A stretch of DNA of 64,000 nucleotides from Streptomyces sp. NRRL S-244 (GCF_000717915.1 NZ_JOCX01000010.1:213204-277203); one strand, 5' to 3'. Numbered from the stretch's first letter, positions 25,327 to 35,467 are shown. Numbers and translations: made by a program. Notes: generated by a model not told the origin, from the letters alone.

Positions 25327-25359
25327 AGGATCCGGGCAACGTTGCCCCCGGGTCCTTTT
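25327..25359 (+). promoter_or_regulatory. Terminator-like hairpin in the 466-bp gap upstream of glnR
   Basis: The gap 25099-25564 has no gene I can support. It contains a hairpin with an AGGATCCGGG left arm, a GGGCAACGTTGCCC palindrome (25334-25347) at its centre and a CCCGGGTCC right arm, followed by TTTT. A second small hairpin (GTGC TTTCA GCAC) follows at 25360-25372. The T run fits termination or attenuation on the plus strand, about 200 nt before glnR. It may end a transcript or regulate glnR leader RNA. Confidence 0.5.
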
Positions 25360-25564
25360 GTGCTTTCAGCACGTTGAACGGACCGAGAACAGTGGTGGCC
25401 GTACGGACCTCAGGGCGCGGGGCCCGGCGAACCACCACACTGCATCAGCACCACGCACCACGTACGAAGCAGTACCGCGAACGTCCTCGACGGGACCGAG
25501 GAGGAACCGACGTGATGGACCAGCGAACCGTGCACGAACGCCCGACCGGGGCAGGTGGTCGGGC

Positions 25565-26392
25565 ATGAGCTCTCTCCTGCTGCTGACCAATGCCCTTCAG
25601 CCTTCCACCGAGGTGCTGCCCGCCCTCGGCCTGCTCCTGCACAGCGTCCGGGTGGCCCCGGCCGAGGGCCCGGCCCTCGTGGACACCCCCGGCGCGGACG
25701 TCATCCTCGTCGACGGCCGCCGCGACCTGCCGCAGGTGCGCTCGCTCTGCCAGCTGCTGCGCTCCACCGGCCCCGGCTGTCCGCTGATCCTCGTCGTCAC
25801 GGAGGGCGGCCTCGCGGCCGTCACCGCCGACTGGGGCATCGACGACGTCCTCCTCGACACCGCGGGCCCGGCCGAGGTCGAGGCGCGGCTGCGCCTCGCC
25901 ACCGGCCGCCAGCAGCTCGGCTCCGACGACTCCCCGATGGAGATCCGCAACGGCGACCTGTCGGTCGACGAGGCGACGTACTCGGCGAAGCTGAAGGGGC
26001 GGGTCCTCGACCTCACCTTCAAGGAATTCGAGCTGCTCAAGTACCTCGCCCAGCACCCGGGCCGGGTCTTCACGCGCGCGCAGCTGCTCCAGGAGGTGTG
26101 GGGGTACGACTACTTCGGCGGCACCCGGACGGTGGACGTCCACGTACGGCGGCTGCGCGCGAAGCTCGGCCCCGAGCACGAGTCGCTGATCGGTACGGTC
26201 CGCAACGTCGGCTACCGCTTCGTCACGCCGGAGAAGGTCGAGCGGGCGGCCGCGGAAGCGGCGGCCCAGGCAGCTGCCCAGGCGGCCGCCAAGGCCGCGG
26301 CGCAGGCGGCGGCCCAGGCAGCGGCCGGCGTCCCCCGTATGGAGGAACCTCCTGTGATCGTCCAGTCGTCAGGACGGCCTGCCCAGAGGTAG
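25565..26392 (+). CDS. glnR: Nitrogen regulator GlnR, orphan OmpR-type response regulator
   Basis: 275 residues. Residues 1-115 are a receiver-like domain that keeps Asp50 (ILVD) but lacks the rest of the acidic pocket, as in GlnR, which is not phosphorylated in the usual way. Residues 125-225 are an OmpR winged helix ([42 protein letters not shown]). An Ala/Gln-rich helical tail with AAAQ repeats (232-257) is typical of Streptomyces GlnR. It activates glnA, amtB and nirB and represses genes under nitrogen excess. No sensor kinase gene is adjacent. The start is the ATG at 25565. Confidence 0.93.
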   Translation: MSSLLLLTNALQPSTEVLPALGLLLHSVRVAPAEGPALVDTPGADVILVDGRRDLPQVRSLCQLLRSTGPGCPLILVVTEGGLAAVTADWGIDDVLLDTAGPAEVEARLRLATGRQQLGSDDSPMEIRNGDLSVDEATYSAKLKGRVLDLTFKEFELLKYLAQHPGRVFTRAQLLQEVWGYDYFGGTRTVDVHVRRLRAKLGPEHESLIGTVRNVGYRFVTPEKVERAAAEAAAQAAAQAAAKAAAQAAAQAAAGVPRMEEPPVIVQSSGRPAQR

Positions 26393-26416
26393 GTCACCCC
26401 GCGTAGACTCCCGAGC

Positions 26417-27439
26417 GTGGCCAAGGTGACGCGGGATGACGTTGCACGACTTGCGGGTACGTCTACCGCCGTCGTGAGCTACGTCATCAACAACGGACCC
26501 CGGCCGGTCGCCCCGGCCACGCGCGAGCGTGTACTCGCCGCGATCAAGGAGCTGGGCTACCGCCCGGACCGGGTCGCCCAGGCGATGGCGTCGCGGCGCA
26601 CCGACCTCATAGGCATGATCGTCCCCGATGCGCGGCAGCCGTTCTTCGCGGAGATGGCGCACGCGGTCGAGCAGGCCGCCGCCGAGCGCGGAAAGATGGT
26701 CCTGGTCGGGAACTCCGACTACCGGGACGAGCGCGAGGTGCACTACCTGCGGGCCTTCCTCGGGATGCGGGTCTCGGGCCTGATCCTGGTCAGCCAGGGC
26801 ATGAGCGAGCGCGCCGCCTCGGAGATCGAGGCGTGGGACGCGCGGGTGGTGCTGCTGCACGAGCGGCCGGAGGCCATCGACGACGTCGCGGTCGTCACGG
26901 ACGACATCGGCGGCGCGCAGCTCGCCACCCGGCACCTGCTGGAGCACGGGCACGAGTACGTCGCCTGCATCGGCGGGGTGGAGAACACCCCGTCGGTCGG
27001 CGACCCGGTCGCCGACCACGTGGAGGGCTGGCGCCGGGCGATGCAGGAGTCGGGCCGCTCGACCGAAGGCCGCCTCTTCGAGGCCCCGTACAACCGCTAC
27101 GACGCGTACCGGGTGGCGCTGGAGGTCCTGTCGGGGCCGGACCGGCCGCCGGCCATCTTCTGCGCCACGGACGACCAGGCCATCGGCGTGCTGCGGGCTG
27201 CGCGCGAGCTGCGGATCGACGTACCGGGGGAGCTGGCGGTGGCCGGCTTCGACGACGTCAAGGAGGCGGCCCTGACGGACCCGCCGCTGACGACGATCGC
27301 CTCGGACCGCCCGGCGATGGCCCGCGCGGCGGTGGACCTCGTCCTGGACGACGCCCTGCGCGTGGCCGGCTCCCGCCGCGAACGCCTGAAGCAGTTCCCG
27401 TCGGCCCTGGTGATCCGCCGCTCCTGCGGCTGCCGCTGA
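26417..27439 (+). CDS. LacI-family transcriptional regulator
   Basis: 340 residues: an N-terminal LacI helix-turn-helix ([20 protein letters not shown] at residues 4-23), a hinge helix ([15 protein letters not shown]) and a periplasmic-binding-like sensor domain. It ends RRSCGCR, with a Cys pair. The GTG at 26417 lies 7 nt after TAGACT (26404-26409), so the mRNA is leaderless. No sugar genes are adjacent, so the ligand cannot be guessed. Confidence 0.92.
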   Translation: MAKVTRDDVARLAGTSTAVVSYVINNGPRPVAPATRERVLAAIKELGYRPDRVAQAMASRRTDLIGMIVPDARQPFFAEMAHAVEQAAAERGKMVLVGNSDYRDEREVHYLRAFLGMRVSGLILVSQGMSERAASEIEAWDARVVLLHERPEAIDDVAVVTDDIGGAQLATRHLLEHGHEYVACIGGVENTPSVGDPVADHVEGWRRAMQESGRSTEGRLFEAPYNRYDAYRVALEVLSGPDRPPAIFCATDDQAIGVLRAARELRIDVPGELAVAGFDDVKEAALTDPPLTTIASDRPAMARAAVDLVLDDALRVAGSRRERLKQFPSALVIRRSCGCR

Positions 27440-27658
27440 CCGCTCCTTCACGCGCCCCTCGCACCGCTCGGCCCCGGCGGGCCTCCCGGGCTTCGGGCCG
27501 CTGCGCCGGACTCCGTCCGTCGCCCCCCGGCCGGGATACGGCAGCCCCGGTGGGCCCGGGCGGGCTTTCATTCTCCGCGGGCTTATTTCGGGCATACGCG
27601 GTTCTGTCGGGCTTCTCAGGGGGGACTCAGGAAGCTCTCATGATCCGGGGACAGAGTC

Positions 27659-28837
27659 GTGGTCATGACCGAGAGCTTCCGCCGCGACGGCGAGTACCCG
27701 CAGGAGAACCGCCCGACCCCGCGCGCCGGCCACGGGGACTACCCGCCGCCGCCCGCGTACCCGCCGCCGGCGGCGCCGGCGCCCGCGGCGGCCGCGCCCG
27801 GGTGGCACGAAGCACACCAGCCGCCGATGGCGCCCACGCCCCCCGAGGGGCCCGCGCAGGCAGGCCCCGAGGGGCCCGCGCACGCGGCCACCCGGGCCAA
27901 GCGGCCCGTCGCGCTGCTCGCGGCCGTGGCGCTGGCCGCCGCCGTCATCGGGGGCGGCACCGCCGCCGGCGTACAGCAGCTCCTCGCCGGCCAGGACCGC
28001 ACCGGCGGCGGCGTCAACGGCACCAACGTCTCGCAGTCCAGCACCGGCACCGTCTCCGGGGTCGCCGAGCAGGTCAGCCCCTCCGTCGTCCGGATCGACA
28101 CAAGCACCGGCTCCGGCCAGGGCACCGGCTCCGGCATCGTGGTCACCGCAGACGGCGAGATCGTCACCAACAACCACGTCGTCGACGGCGCCACCGAGAT
28201 CCAGGTGACGATGAGCGACGGCAAGAAGTACACGGCCAAGACCGTCGGCACCGACCCCGACAAGGACCTCGCCCTCATCAAGCTCCAGGGCGCCACCGGG
28301 CTCAAGCCGGCCAAGCTCGGCAACTCCGACAACCTCAAGGTCGGCGACCAGGTCGTCGCCATCGGCTCCCCCGACCGCCTCACCGGCACGGTCACCAGCG
28401 GCATCGTCTCCGCCCTGAACCGCGAGGTCAACGTGCCCAAGTCCGAGCAGCAGTCGCCCCAGCGGCAGCGCGGCGGGGGCGGGGGCAGCTGGCCGTTCTC
28501 GTACGACGGTCAGCAGTTCAACGGGAACACCGGATCGAACACCACCTCGTACAAGGCCATCCAGACAGACGCCTCCCTCAACCCGGGCAACTCCGGCGGC
28601 GCCCTCGTCAACATGAACGGCGAGATCGTGGGCATGCCCTCCGCGATCTACTCCCCCTCCAACGACAGCTCCTCCGCCGGCAGCGTCGGCCTCGGCTTCG
28701 CGATCCCGGTGAACACGATCAAGGCCGACCTCGACTCCCTCCGCAAGGGCGGCCCCGGCGGAGCCGGCAACAACAACAGCGGCAACAGTGGCAACGGCAG
28801 CAGCAACGGCATCAGTGGCTTCGGAACCTCGTACTAG
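27659..28837 (+). CDS. HtrA-like membrane-anchored serine protease without PDZ domain
   Basis: 392 residues. Residues 1-80 are Pro/Ala-rich and cytosolic, a transmembrane helix spans about 83-105, and the trypsin-like domain lies outside the membrane. The triad is about His173 (TNNHVV), Asp203 (DKDLAL) and Ser312 (NPGNSGGAL). The usual C-terminal PDZ domain is missing; the chain ends in an Asn/Gly/Ser-rich tail. GGGGA is 7 nt from the GTG at 27659, which I prefer over the ATG at 27665. Next to it lie a response regulator and kinase, as PepD is next to MprAB in Mycobacterium, so it probably acts in envelope stress. Confidence 0.9.
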   Translation: MVMTESFRRDGEYPQENRPTPRAGHGDYPPPPAYPPPAAPAPAAAAPGWHEAHQPPMAPTPPEGPAQAGPEGPAHAATRAKRPVALLAAVALAAAVIGGGTAAGVQQLLAGQDRTGGGVNGTNVSQSSTGTVSGVAEQVSPSVVRIDTSTGSGQGTGSGIVVTADGEIVTNNHVVDGATEIQVTMSDGKKYTAKTVGTDPDKDLALIKLQGATGLKPAKLGNSDNLKVGDQVVAIGSPDRLTGTVTSGIVSALNREVNVPKSEQQSPQRQRGGGGGSWPFSYDGQQFNGNTGSNTTSYKAIQTDASLNPGNSGGALVNMNGEIVGMPSAIYSPSNDSSSAGSVGLGFAIPVNTIKADLDSLRKGGPGGAGNNNSGNSGNGSSNGISGFGTSY

Positions 28838-28891
28838 GCGCCGCGTGCGAGCCTGGTACGACCGACCACGACCACCCCTGGGGGACCGAAG

Positions 28892-29644
28892 ATGAATCCG
28901 GCCGAAGGCGACCCGCACCGCATCCTCGTCGTCGACGACGAGCCGGCCGTGCGGGAGGCCGTGCGCCGCAGCCTCGCCTTCGAGGGGTACGCCGTGCAGA
29001 CCGCCGTGGACGGGCTAGACGCCCTCGACAAGGCGGCCTCGTACGACCCCGGCCTGATCGTCCTCGACATCCAGATGCCCCGGATGGACGGCCTCACGGC
29101 GGCCCGCCGGCTGCGCGCCTCCGGCAATACCACCCCGATCCTGATGCTCACCGCCCGCGACACCGTCGGCGACCGCGTCACCGGCCTCGACGCGGGCGCC
29201 GACGACTACCTCGTCAAGCCCTTCGAGCTCGACGAGCTCTTCGCCCGCGTCCGCGCCCTGCTGCGCCGCAGCGCCTACGCGACCGCGCGCCCGGGCGCCG
29301 ACGGCCACGAGGAGACGGACACGCTCGCCTTCGCCGACCTGCGCATGGACCTCGCCACCCGCGAGGTCACGCGCTCCGGGCGCCAGGTGGAGCTGACCCG
29401 CACCGAGTTCACGCTGCTGGAGATGTTCCTGGCGCACCCGCGCCAGGTGCTGACCCGCGAGCAGATCCTCAAGACCGTCTGGGGCTTCGACTTCGAGCCC
29501 AGCTCCAACTCCCTGGACGTGTACGTCATGTACCTGCGCCGCAAGACCGAGGCCGGGGGCGAGCCCCGCCTGGTGCACACCGTGCGCGGGGTGGGCTACG
29601 TCCTGCGCGCCGCCGGGGCCGGCGATTCCGGGGGGCCCGAGTGA
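28892..29644 (+). CDS. OmpR-family response regulator, MprA-like
   Basis: 250 residues: a receiver with Asp15/Asp16 and phospho-acceptor Asp59 ([13 protein letters not shown]), the conserved Lys in YLVKPFE, and an OmpR winged helix ([30 protein letters not shown]). The ATG at 28892 has GGGGGACC upstream. Its TGA overlaps the GTG of the kinase gene by 4 bp. It probably controls the HtrA-like gene 54 bp upstream in response to envelope stress; that is inferred from the mycobacterial MprAB system. Confidence 0.95.
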   Translation: MNPAEGDPHRILVVDDEPAVREAVRRSLAFEGYAVQTAVDGLDALDKAASYDPGLIVLDIQMPRMDGLTAARRLRASGNTTPILMLTARDTVGDRVTGLDAGADDYLVKPFELDELFARVRALLRRSAYATARPGADGHEETDTLAFADLRMDLATREVTRSGRQVELTRTEFTLLEMFLAHPRQVLTREQILKTVWGFDFEPSSNSLDVYVMYLRRKTEAGGEPRLVHTVRGVGYVLRAAGAGDSGGPE

Positions 29645-31083
29645 GCCCGGCGGCCAGGTTCCGCGCCCTCCCCCTGCGCTCCCGGATCGCCCTGCTGGTG
29701 ACCACGGCCGTGGCCCTAGCCGTGGCCATCGTGTCCGCGGTGTCGTGGGTGATGGTGCAGGCGCAGCTGGGCAACCAGCTGAACCAGTCGCTGATGTCCA
29801 CCAACCCGACCGCGCAGGTGCTGGAGCGGCTGCGCCAGGGCTGCCCGGCCCGCCCGCCGGCCCAGGCACAGCAGGACATCGCCGAGAACCTGAACGCCAC
29901 GGTCCAGATCGTCACCGCGGACGGCAGCCACTGCTGGGTGAGCGGGCAGACCGACCTGCCGGTGACCGATACGGACAAGCAGGTCGCGGCGGGCCGCAAG
30001 GCCAAGGCGCTGCACGACGCGACGACCGACAACGGCGTCGGGATGCGCGTCTACACCTTCGCGGCGCAGACCCAGCCCGGCGCCCCGGTCTTCGCGGTCT
30101 CGGTGGCCCGGCCGCTGGCCGACATCGACAAGCCGCTGTCCACCCTGGCCTGGGTGCTGATCCTGGTCTCCGGCATCGGGGTGGCCGGCGCGGGCGTCGC
30201 CGGCCTGTGGGTGGCCCGTACGGGGCTGCGGCCGGTCGACGAGCTGACGGGCGCCGTCGAGCACATCGCCCGGACCGAGGACCTGACCGTACGGATCCCC
30301 GACGAGGGCGACGACGAGATCGCCCGCCTGTCGCGGTCCTTCAACTCCATGACGGCCGCCCTCGCCTCCTCCCAGGAGCGGCAGGCCCAGCTGATCGCGG
30401 ACGCCGGGCACGAGCTGCGCACCCCGCTGACCTCCCTGCGGACCAACATCGAGCTGCTCGCGCGCAGCGAGGAGACCGGCCGGGCCATTCCGCCCGAGGA
30501 CCGCAAGGAGCTGCTGGCCTCGGTCAAGGCGCAGATGACGGAGCTGGCCGCGCTGATCGGGGACCTCCAGGAACTGTCCCGCCCGGACGCGGCCCCGCCG
30601 GCCAAGCTGGAGGTGGTGGCCCTGCACGAGATCGCGCAGAGCGCGCTGTCCCGCGCCCGGCTGCGCGGCCCCGAGCTGCGCTTCACCGACGAGCTGGCGC
30701 CCTGGTACGTACGGGGCGAGGCGGCGGCGCTGGAGCGTGCGGTGGTCAACGTCCTGGACAACGCGGTGAAGTTCAGCCCGCCGGGCGGCGCGGTCGAGGT
30801 CTCGCTGCGGGCGGGCGAGCTGACCGTACGGGACCACGGGCCCGGTATCCCGGCGGAGGACCTGCCGCACGTGTTCGAGCGGTTCTGGCGCTCCTCCTCG
30901 GCCCGCGCCCTGCCCGGCAGCGGGCTGGGCCTGTCGATCGTGGACCGTACGGTGCGCCGCGCGGGCGGCAGCGTCGAGCTGCGGGCGGCGCCGGGCGGCG
31001 GCCCGGGCACGGAGGCGGTGCTCCGCATCCCGGGCGCCCCGGCGCCGCCGCCGGAGCAGCCGTCAGTTGTGCCGGATCAGTGA
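29641..31083 (+). CDS. Membrane sensor histidine kinase, MprB-like
   Basis: 480 residues. Two transmembrane helices (about 14-36 and 160-182) flank an outer sensor loop. HAMP follows (about 185-237), then the H-box [13 protein letters not shown], and the ATP-binding boxes [17 protein letters not shown] and SGLGLSIV. The frame is open far upstream, but the GTG at 29641 overlaps the regulator stop and begins just before the first helix. The C-terminus overlaps the end of the convergent PI-PLC gene by 21 bp. Confidence 0.94.
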   Translation: MSPAARFRALPLRSRIALLVTTAVALAVAIVSAVSWVMVQAQLGNQLNQSLMSTNPTAQVLERLRQGCPARPPAQAQQDIAENLNATVQIVTADGSHCWVSGQTDLPVTDTDKQVAAGRKAKALHDATTDNGVGMRVYTFAAQTQPGAPVFAVSVARPLADIDKPLSTLAWVLILVSGIGVAGAGVAGLWVARTGLRPVDELTGAVEHIARTEDLTVRIPDEGDDEIARLSRSFNSMTAALASSQERQAQLIADAGHELRTPLTSLRTNIELLARSEETGRAIPPEDRKELLASVKAQMTELAALIGDLQELSRPDAAPPAKLEVVALHEIAQSALSRARLRGPELRFTDELAPWYVRGEAAALERAVVNVLDNAVKFSPPGGAVEVSLRAGELTVRDHGPGIPAEDLPHVFERFWRSSSARALPGSGLGLSIVDRTVRRAGGSVELRAAPGGGPGTEAVLRIPGAPAPPPEQPSVVPDQ

Positions 31084-31938
31084 GGCGACGAGCCCGGAGC
31101 GGGTGTTGGGGAAGTCCATCGGGACGATCCCCAGCCCGGTCCGGCCGGCCAGTTCCCCGCCGTCGACGAACGAGTGCACCTGCGGGTTGAGCCGGTCGGA
31201 GTTCCAGCGCGGCGGCATGTAGGCGGACGTGCTCACGTAGTTGACGAAGAGCTTGCCGGGCTGCTGGACGGCCCGGCGGAACTGGTTCTCGATCTTGCCG
31301 CGCTTGGCGAACGGCTCGGCGTTCCAGTCGTCCTGGATGTCGAAGACGTTGCCGTCGCCGTAGCGCAGTCCGGGCAGACCGCCGTTGTCGGCGAGCAGGA
31401 CCACCTTGCCGCGGGCCTGGCCGAGGGCGGGCAGCGAGTCCGCGATCCGGAACAGCGGGCGCCAGCCCCGGTTGTCGAGGTAGTCGTCGAAGACGGCGCG
31501 GAAGGTGGCGTCGCTGTCCTCCGAGTACTCCTGCTTGAGGCGCATCAGCACGGTCTCGGAGGGGTGTGCGGCGAGGAAGTTCCAGCAGGCGACGAGGACG
31601 TCCCCGAACATCAGGCCCTGGTAGAAGGAGCCGTGGTGGATCGCGAACGATCCACCGGTGACTCTGCACCGGACGTCGAGGAACCGGATGCCCGAGTCGA
31701 GCTGTTCGGCGATCGAGGTGTTCTGGCAGGCGACGAAGAGCCCGCCCTGGCGGGCGCCGGAGTCGTGGGTGCCGGGGATGGTCATCCGCTGGAGGGCGGT
31801 GGAGTCCCCGAGCCCGGCCATCCAGTCCTGCGTGCCGAGCGTACGGGCCGAGGCCGGCCCCGCCGCTGCCAGTCCCACGGCCGCGCCGGCGCCCGCCGCC
31901 ATCGCCCCGACCAGAAATGCCCGACGATCCAGTGCCAT
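31063..31938 (-). CDS. Tat-exported phosphatidylinositol-specific phospholipase C
   Basis: 291 residues. The twin-arginine signal DRRAFLVG at residues 4-11 is followed by a hydrophobic stretch and an ASA cleavage site near 31. The PI-PLC X domain shows both catalytic histidines: PGTHDSG near residue 57 and IHHGSF near 100. Such enzymes cleave phosphatidylinositol to cyclic inositol phosphate outside the cell. It ends inside the convergent kinase gene. Confidence 0.92.
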   Translation of the reverse strand: MALDRRAFLVGAMAAGAGAAVGLAAAGPASARTLGTQDWMAGLGDSTALQRMTIPGTHDSGARQGGLFVACQNTSIAEQLDSGIRFLDVRCRVTGGSFAIHHGSFYQGLMFGDVLVACWNFLAAHPSETVLMRLKQEYSEDSDATFRAVFDDYLDNRGWRPLFRIADSLPALGQARGKVVLLADNGGLPGLRYGDGNVFDIQDDWNAEPFAKRGKIENQFRRAVQQPGKLFVNYVSTSAYMPPRWNSDRLNPQVHSFVDGGELAGRTGLGIVPMDFPNTRSGLVASLIRHN

Positions 31939-32041
31939 GCCCGCCCCTTTTGCCGACCCGGTGACGGCTCCCAGCCTCAGCCGGCTGGTGCCCCCGGGAT
32001 TCTGGCGTGCGGGACGCGGCTTTACTACCCTTCGGTAGTCC

Positions 32042-32611
32042 TCAGCTTTCGAGCAACTCGGCCATGGCGCGCAGGCCTTGGGCGAGCTCCCGGCCCGTCG
32101 GCGTCTGCTCCGGGTCGGTCAGCGCCTGCACCATCACCCCGCTCAGCAGCGCGATGTGCACCGACCCGAGGGACCGTACGTCCTCCTCGGTGACCGCGTC
32201 CCCGGGGACCCCGCGCAGCTGCGCGGCCACCATGCGGCGAGCCTGGCGCTGGTTCTCGGCGAGGGTGGCGAGCAGCTCGGGCGAGGACTGGGCGTGGACG
32301 AAGGCTTCGACGGAGGCGGTCCAGAGCCAGCGCATGTCGCCGAAGTCGCGGATCTTGCGGTCCCAGGTGTCGGCGTACCGCTCCGCGGTGGTGGCGCCCT
32401 GGCCGGCGAGCCGGCCGGACCCGGCCGCCCACTCGTCCATGGCGGCGAAGAGGGCGAGGTTGAGCAGGGCCTCGCGCGAGCCGAAGTGGTAGCCGATCGC
32501 GGCCATGCTCACCTGCGACGCCGAGGCGATGTCGCGCACGGTCGTGCGCAGGTAGCCCTTCTCCTCCAGGCAGCGGCGCGCTCCGGCCAGCAGGTCCTCG
32601 CGATTTCCCAT
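32042..32611 (-). CDS. TetR-family repressor
   Basis: 189 residues with an N-terminal helix-turn-helix (TTVRDIASASQVSMAAIGYH at residues 23-42) and an all-helical ligand domain. The ATG at 32609-32611 is chosen because the extended frame upstream is not family-like and would cross the operator. It is divergent from an alpha/beta hydrolase gene, with a clear palindromic operator between them, so it probably represses both itself and the hydrolase. Confidence 0.92.
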   Translation of the reverse strand: MGNREDLLAGARRCLEEKGYLRTTVRDIASASQVSMAAIGYHFGSREALLNLALFAAMDEWAAGSGRLAGQGATTAERYADTWDRKIRDFGDMRWLWTASVEAFVHAQSSPELLATLAENQRQARRMVAAQLRGVPGDAVTEEDVRSLGSVHIALLSGVMVQALTDPEQTPTGRELAQGLRAMAELLES

Positions 32612-32634
32612 GCCGGGATCGTATCCGCGGCAGC

Positions 32635-32680
32635 ATTTGGGCAAGCGCCCAAGACATTCGTATTGCGCGCTTGCCCAAAT
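32635..32680. promoter_or_regulatory. Operator between the TetR gene and the hydrolase gene
   Basis: ATTTGGGCAAGCGC (32635-32648) and its exact inverse GCGCTTGCCCAAAT (32667-32680) form 14-bp arms around an 18-nt spacer. The left arm is also part of a smaller palindrome, TTGGGCAAGCGCCCAA (32637-32652). The site lies 24 bp before the TetR start and about 80 bp before the hydrolase start, where a TetR dimer pair would block both promoters. Confidence 0.75.
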
Positions 32681-32761
32681 CCTGGCAGGCTCGTCCCCGT
32701 ACCGCACGACCGCACCGCCACCGCCACCGCCACCGCATGACTCACAGGGGAGAGCCAAGCC

Positions 32762-33544
32762 ATGCGCCACACGCTGACGATCGACGGCCGCACGCTGTCG
32801 TACCTGGACTTCGGCGGCCCGGGCCGCCCGCTGCTCGCCCTGCACGGGGGCATGTCCGAGGGCCTCGCCTTCGCCGGCCTCGCCGACGCCCTGGGCGACG
32901 CCTGGCGGGTCATCGCCCCCGACCAGCGCGGCCACGGTGACTCCGACCGGGCCGACGACTACGGCCGCGAGGGCTACCTCTCGGACGCCGTCGCGCTCCT
33001 CGACCACCTCGGCCTCGACGCCCCCGTGGCCCTCCTCGGCTACTCCCTCGGCGGGTTCAACGCCTACCACCTGGCCGCCGCCCACCCCGACCGGATCACG
33101 GCCCTCGTCAACGTGGACGCCACCGTGGCGATCGATCCCGACACGGCGGGAGCGCTCTTCGGCTTCCTGCGCGACATGCGGTACACCGCCCCCACCCGCG
33201 AGGAACTCCTCGCCGCGGCCGGGCCGGTGGGCTCGCAGTTCGTCGAGCGGGCGCTGCGCCCGCTCCCCGACGGCGGCTGGCGGCTGCCGTTCCACCCGCA
33301 GGACATGATCGACTCCGCCGAGGCCTGCCGCGGCGACCACTGGGACACCTGGCTCGCGAGCCACTGCCCGGCGCTGCTGGTCCACGGCACGCGCAGCCAG
33401 ACGCTCCGGCAGGAGACGGCCGACGCGATGGTCTCCCGCCGGCCGGGGACCTCGTACACACCTGTGGACGCGGAGCACTTCCTGCCGTTCACCCACCCCG
33501 AGGAGTTCCACGAGGCCGTCCGGAAGTTCCTCGCGGACCTCTGA
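32762..33544 (+). CDS. Alpha/beta hydrolase under TetR control
   Basis: 260 residues of the alpha/beta hydrolase fold. The oxyanion loop is LHGGMSEG (about 28-35), the nucleophile Ser is in GYSLGG (about 92-97), and the catalytic His is in VDAEHFLPF (about 237-245). GGGGAGAG precedes the ATG. Substrate is unknown; hydrolases paired with a divergent TetR gene often detoxify or break down a ligand sensed by the repressor. Confidence 0.9.
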   Translation: MRHTLTIDGRTLSYLDFGGPGRPLLALHGGMSEGLAFAGLADALGDAWRVIAPDQRGHGDSDRADDYGREGYLSDAVALLDHLGLDAPVALLGYSLGGFNAYHLAAAHPDRITALVNVDATVAIDPDTAGALFGFLRDMRYTAPTREELLAAAGPVGSQFVERALRPLPDGGWRLPFHPQDMIDSAEACRGDHWDTWLASHCPALLVHGTRSQTLRQETADAMVSRRPGTSYTPVDAEHFLPFTHPEEFHEAVRKFLADL

Positions 33545-33591
33545 CCGCTCCGCTCCGCTTCGCTCCGGTACGGGGGTCCGGGGCGGACACG

Positions 33592-33632
33592 CCGAAGGGG
33601 CGGCGGGCCGGGAAGGCCCACCGCCCCTTCGG
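33592..33632. terminator. Bidirectional terminator between hydrolase and 5'-nucleotidase
   Basis: Arms CCGAAGGGGCGG (33592-33603) and CCGCCCCTTCGG (33621-33632), with partly paired bases inside, form a strong stem between two convergent genes. Confidence 0.85.
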
Positions 33633-33652
33633 GCGCGTGCTGTGCGCGGGTG

Positions 33653-35467
33653 TTACTTGACGACCGTGATGCGGTCCGCCGCCGGCGGGGCGAACGGGGC
33701 CGCCTCGGTCGACTTCGCGAGGTAGGTGTTGAAGGCCTCCAGGTCGGGCACGCCGACCAGCTTGTTCTTGTGCTCCTTCAGGACGGTGAAACCGTCACCG
33801 CCGCCCGCGAGGAACTCGTTCATCGCGACCCGGTAGGTCTTGGCGGGGTCGATCGCCGCGCCGTTCAGCTTCACCGAGTCCACGACGATGCGGTCCGCGC
33901 CCGTCTTCGTCATGTCCAGGGTGTACGTGAAGCCCTTCGAGACCTGCAGGATCTTCGGGTTCGGGCCGTTGACCGGGCCGCTGACCTGCTGCTGGAGCGC
34001 GGTGATCAGCTGCGCGCCCGTCAGGTCCACCACGTTCATCAGGTTGTTGAACGGCTGGACCGTGTAGGACTCGCCGTACGTCACGACGCCGTCGCCCTCG
34101 GCGCCCGCGGCCTTGTAGGCCAGGTCGGCGCGGATGCCGCCCGGGTTCATGATCGCCAGCTGCGCGCCGCCCTTGGCGGCCGGGGCCGTGGCCTCCAGCT
34201 GAGCGTCGGCGATCATGTCGCCGAGCGGCTTCTCGGGCGCCTCGGAGCCGCGGCCCGCGATGTCCGCCGAGATGTAGCCCATCGGACGGCTCGCGACCGG
34301 GGCCGCCAGCGCGTTCCAGCGGGTGATCAGCTCGGTCATGTCCGGGGCCTTGGGCTGGTCCCGGGTGACGACCTTGTTGACCGGCTTCGGCGCGAGGGCC
34401 GCCGTACGGACGATGTCCTTGGTCTGACGGTCGTACGTGAGCGTGGTGTCCGTGAACAGGCGGCCGTACGAGGCGGCCGAGGTCACCATGCGCGGGTTGC
34501 CCGCCGGGTCCGGGATGTTGCAGGCGTACGCCTGGTGCGTGTGGCCGGTCACCAGGGCGTCGACCTTCGGGTCCACGTTCTTGGCGATGTCCACGATCGC
34601 GCCCGAGATGCCGGCGCCGGCGCCCGGGGCGTCGCAGTCGTAGTTGTAGGCGCCGTTCGCGGGCAGGCCGCCCTCGTGGATGAGCGCGACGATCGACTTG
34701 ACGCCCTGCTTGTTCAGGTCGGCGGCGTACTTGTTGATCGTCTCGACCTCGTCGCCGAACTTCAGGCCCTTGACCCCGTCGGCGGTGACGACGTCCGGCG
34801 TGCCCTCCAGGGTGACGCCGATGAAGCCGATCTTCACGTCCCCCTTCTGCCAGATGAAGGTCGGGTTCATCAGCGGACGCTTGGTCTTCTCGTCCGTGAC
34901 GTTCGCCGCGAGGTACTTGTACTCGGCGCCCGTGTACTCCTTGCCGGACTCGAAGCAGCCGTCGACCGGGTGGCAGCCGCCATACGCCATGCGGCGCAGC
35001 TCGGTCTTGCCCTCGTCGAACTCGTGGTTGCCGACGCTGCTGACGTCCAGCTTCAGCTTGTTCAGCGCCTCGACGGTGGGCTCGTCGTGGAAGAGGCCCG
35101 ACAGCATCGGGCTGCCGCCGATCATGTCGCCGGCCGCGGCGGTGACGGAGTACTCGTGGCCCTTGCGGGCCTCGCGCAGGCTGGTCGCCAGGTACTCGAC
35201 GCCACCCGCGGGTATCGCCTTGGTGGTGCCGTCCGCCTGACGCTCGGTCACGGTGCCGGACGAGCCCTGCGGGGGCTCCAGGGTGCCGTGGAAGTCGTTG
35301 AACGACAGCATCTGCACGTCGACGGTGCGGCTCTTGCCGGCACCGCCACCACTCGCGGCACCGGCCGGCAGTGCGGCCGCGACCATCGCTCCGGCACCGG
35401 CCGTGACGGCGATGGCGGCGAAGGTCAACCGGCGGGTTCGGCGGTGCCGTTGTGGCGTCGCTGACAT
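33653..35467 (-). CDS. Secreted 5'-nucleotidase / metallophosphatase
   Basis: 604 residues. A Sec signal peptide (about 1-38, ending in AGAA) is followed by a calcineurin-like metallophosphatase domain with MLSFNDFHG (about 50-58) and GNHEFDEG as metal ligands. The C-terminal 5'-nucleotidase domain recognises the nucleotide. It releases phosphate from nucleotides outside the cell, which fits the phosphate-uptake genes that follow. AAGGGGA precedes the ATG. I looked for a PHO box in its 175-bp upstream region and saw none that convinces me. Confidence 0.94.
   Translation of the reverse strand: MSATPQRHRRTRRLTFAAIAVTAGAGAMVAAALPAGAASGGGAGKSRTVDVQMLSFNDFHGTLEPPQGSSGTVTERQADGTTKAIPAGGVEYLATSLREARKGHEYSVTAAAGDMIGGSPMLSGLFHDEPTVEALNKLKLDVSSVGNHEFDEGKTELRRMAYGGCHPVDGCFESGKEYTGAEYKYLAANVTDEKTKRPLMNPTFIWQKGDVKIGFIGVTLEGTPDVVTADGVKGLKFGDEVETINKYAADLNKQGVKSIVALIHEGGLPANGAYNYDCDAPGAGAGISGAIVDIAKNVDPKVDALVTGHTHQAYACNIPDPAGNPRMVTSAASYGRLFTDTTLTYDRQTKDIVRTAALAPKPVNKVVTRDQPKAPDMTELITRWNALAAPVASRPMGYISADIAGRGSEAPEKPLGDMIADAQLEATAPAAKGGAQLAIMNPGGIRADLAYKAAGAEGDGVVTYGESYTVQPFNNLMNVVDLTGAQLITALQQQVSGPVNGPNPKILQVSKGFTYTLDMTKTGADRIVVDSVKLNGAAIDPAKTYRVAMNEFLAGGGDGFTVLKEHKNKLVGVPDLEAFNTYLAKSTEAAPFAPPAADRITVVK

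Noticed and set aside
26833..31083. A 1416-codon open frame covering several genes
   Set aside because: It is a shadow frame in high-GC DNA; only its last 480 codons (29641-31083) are the real kinase gene.
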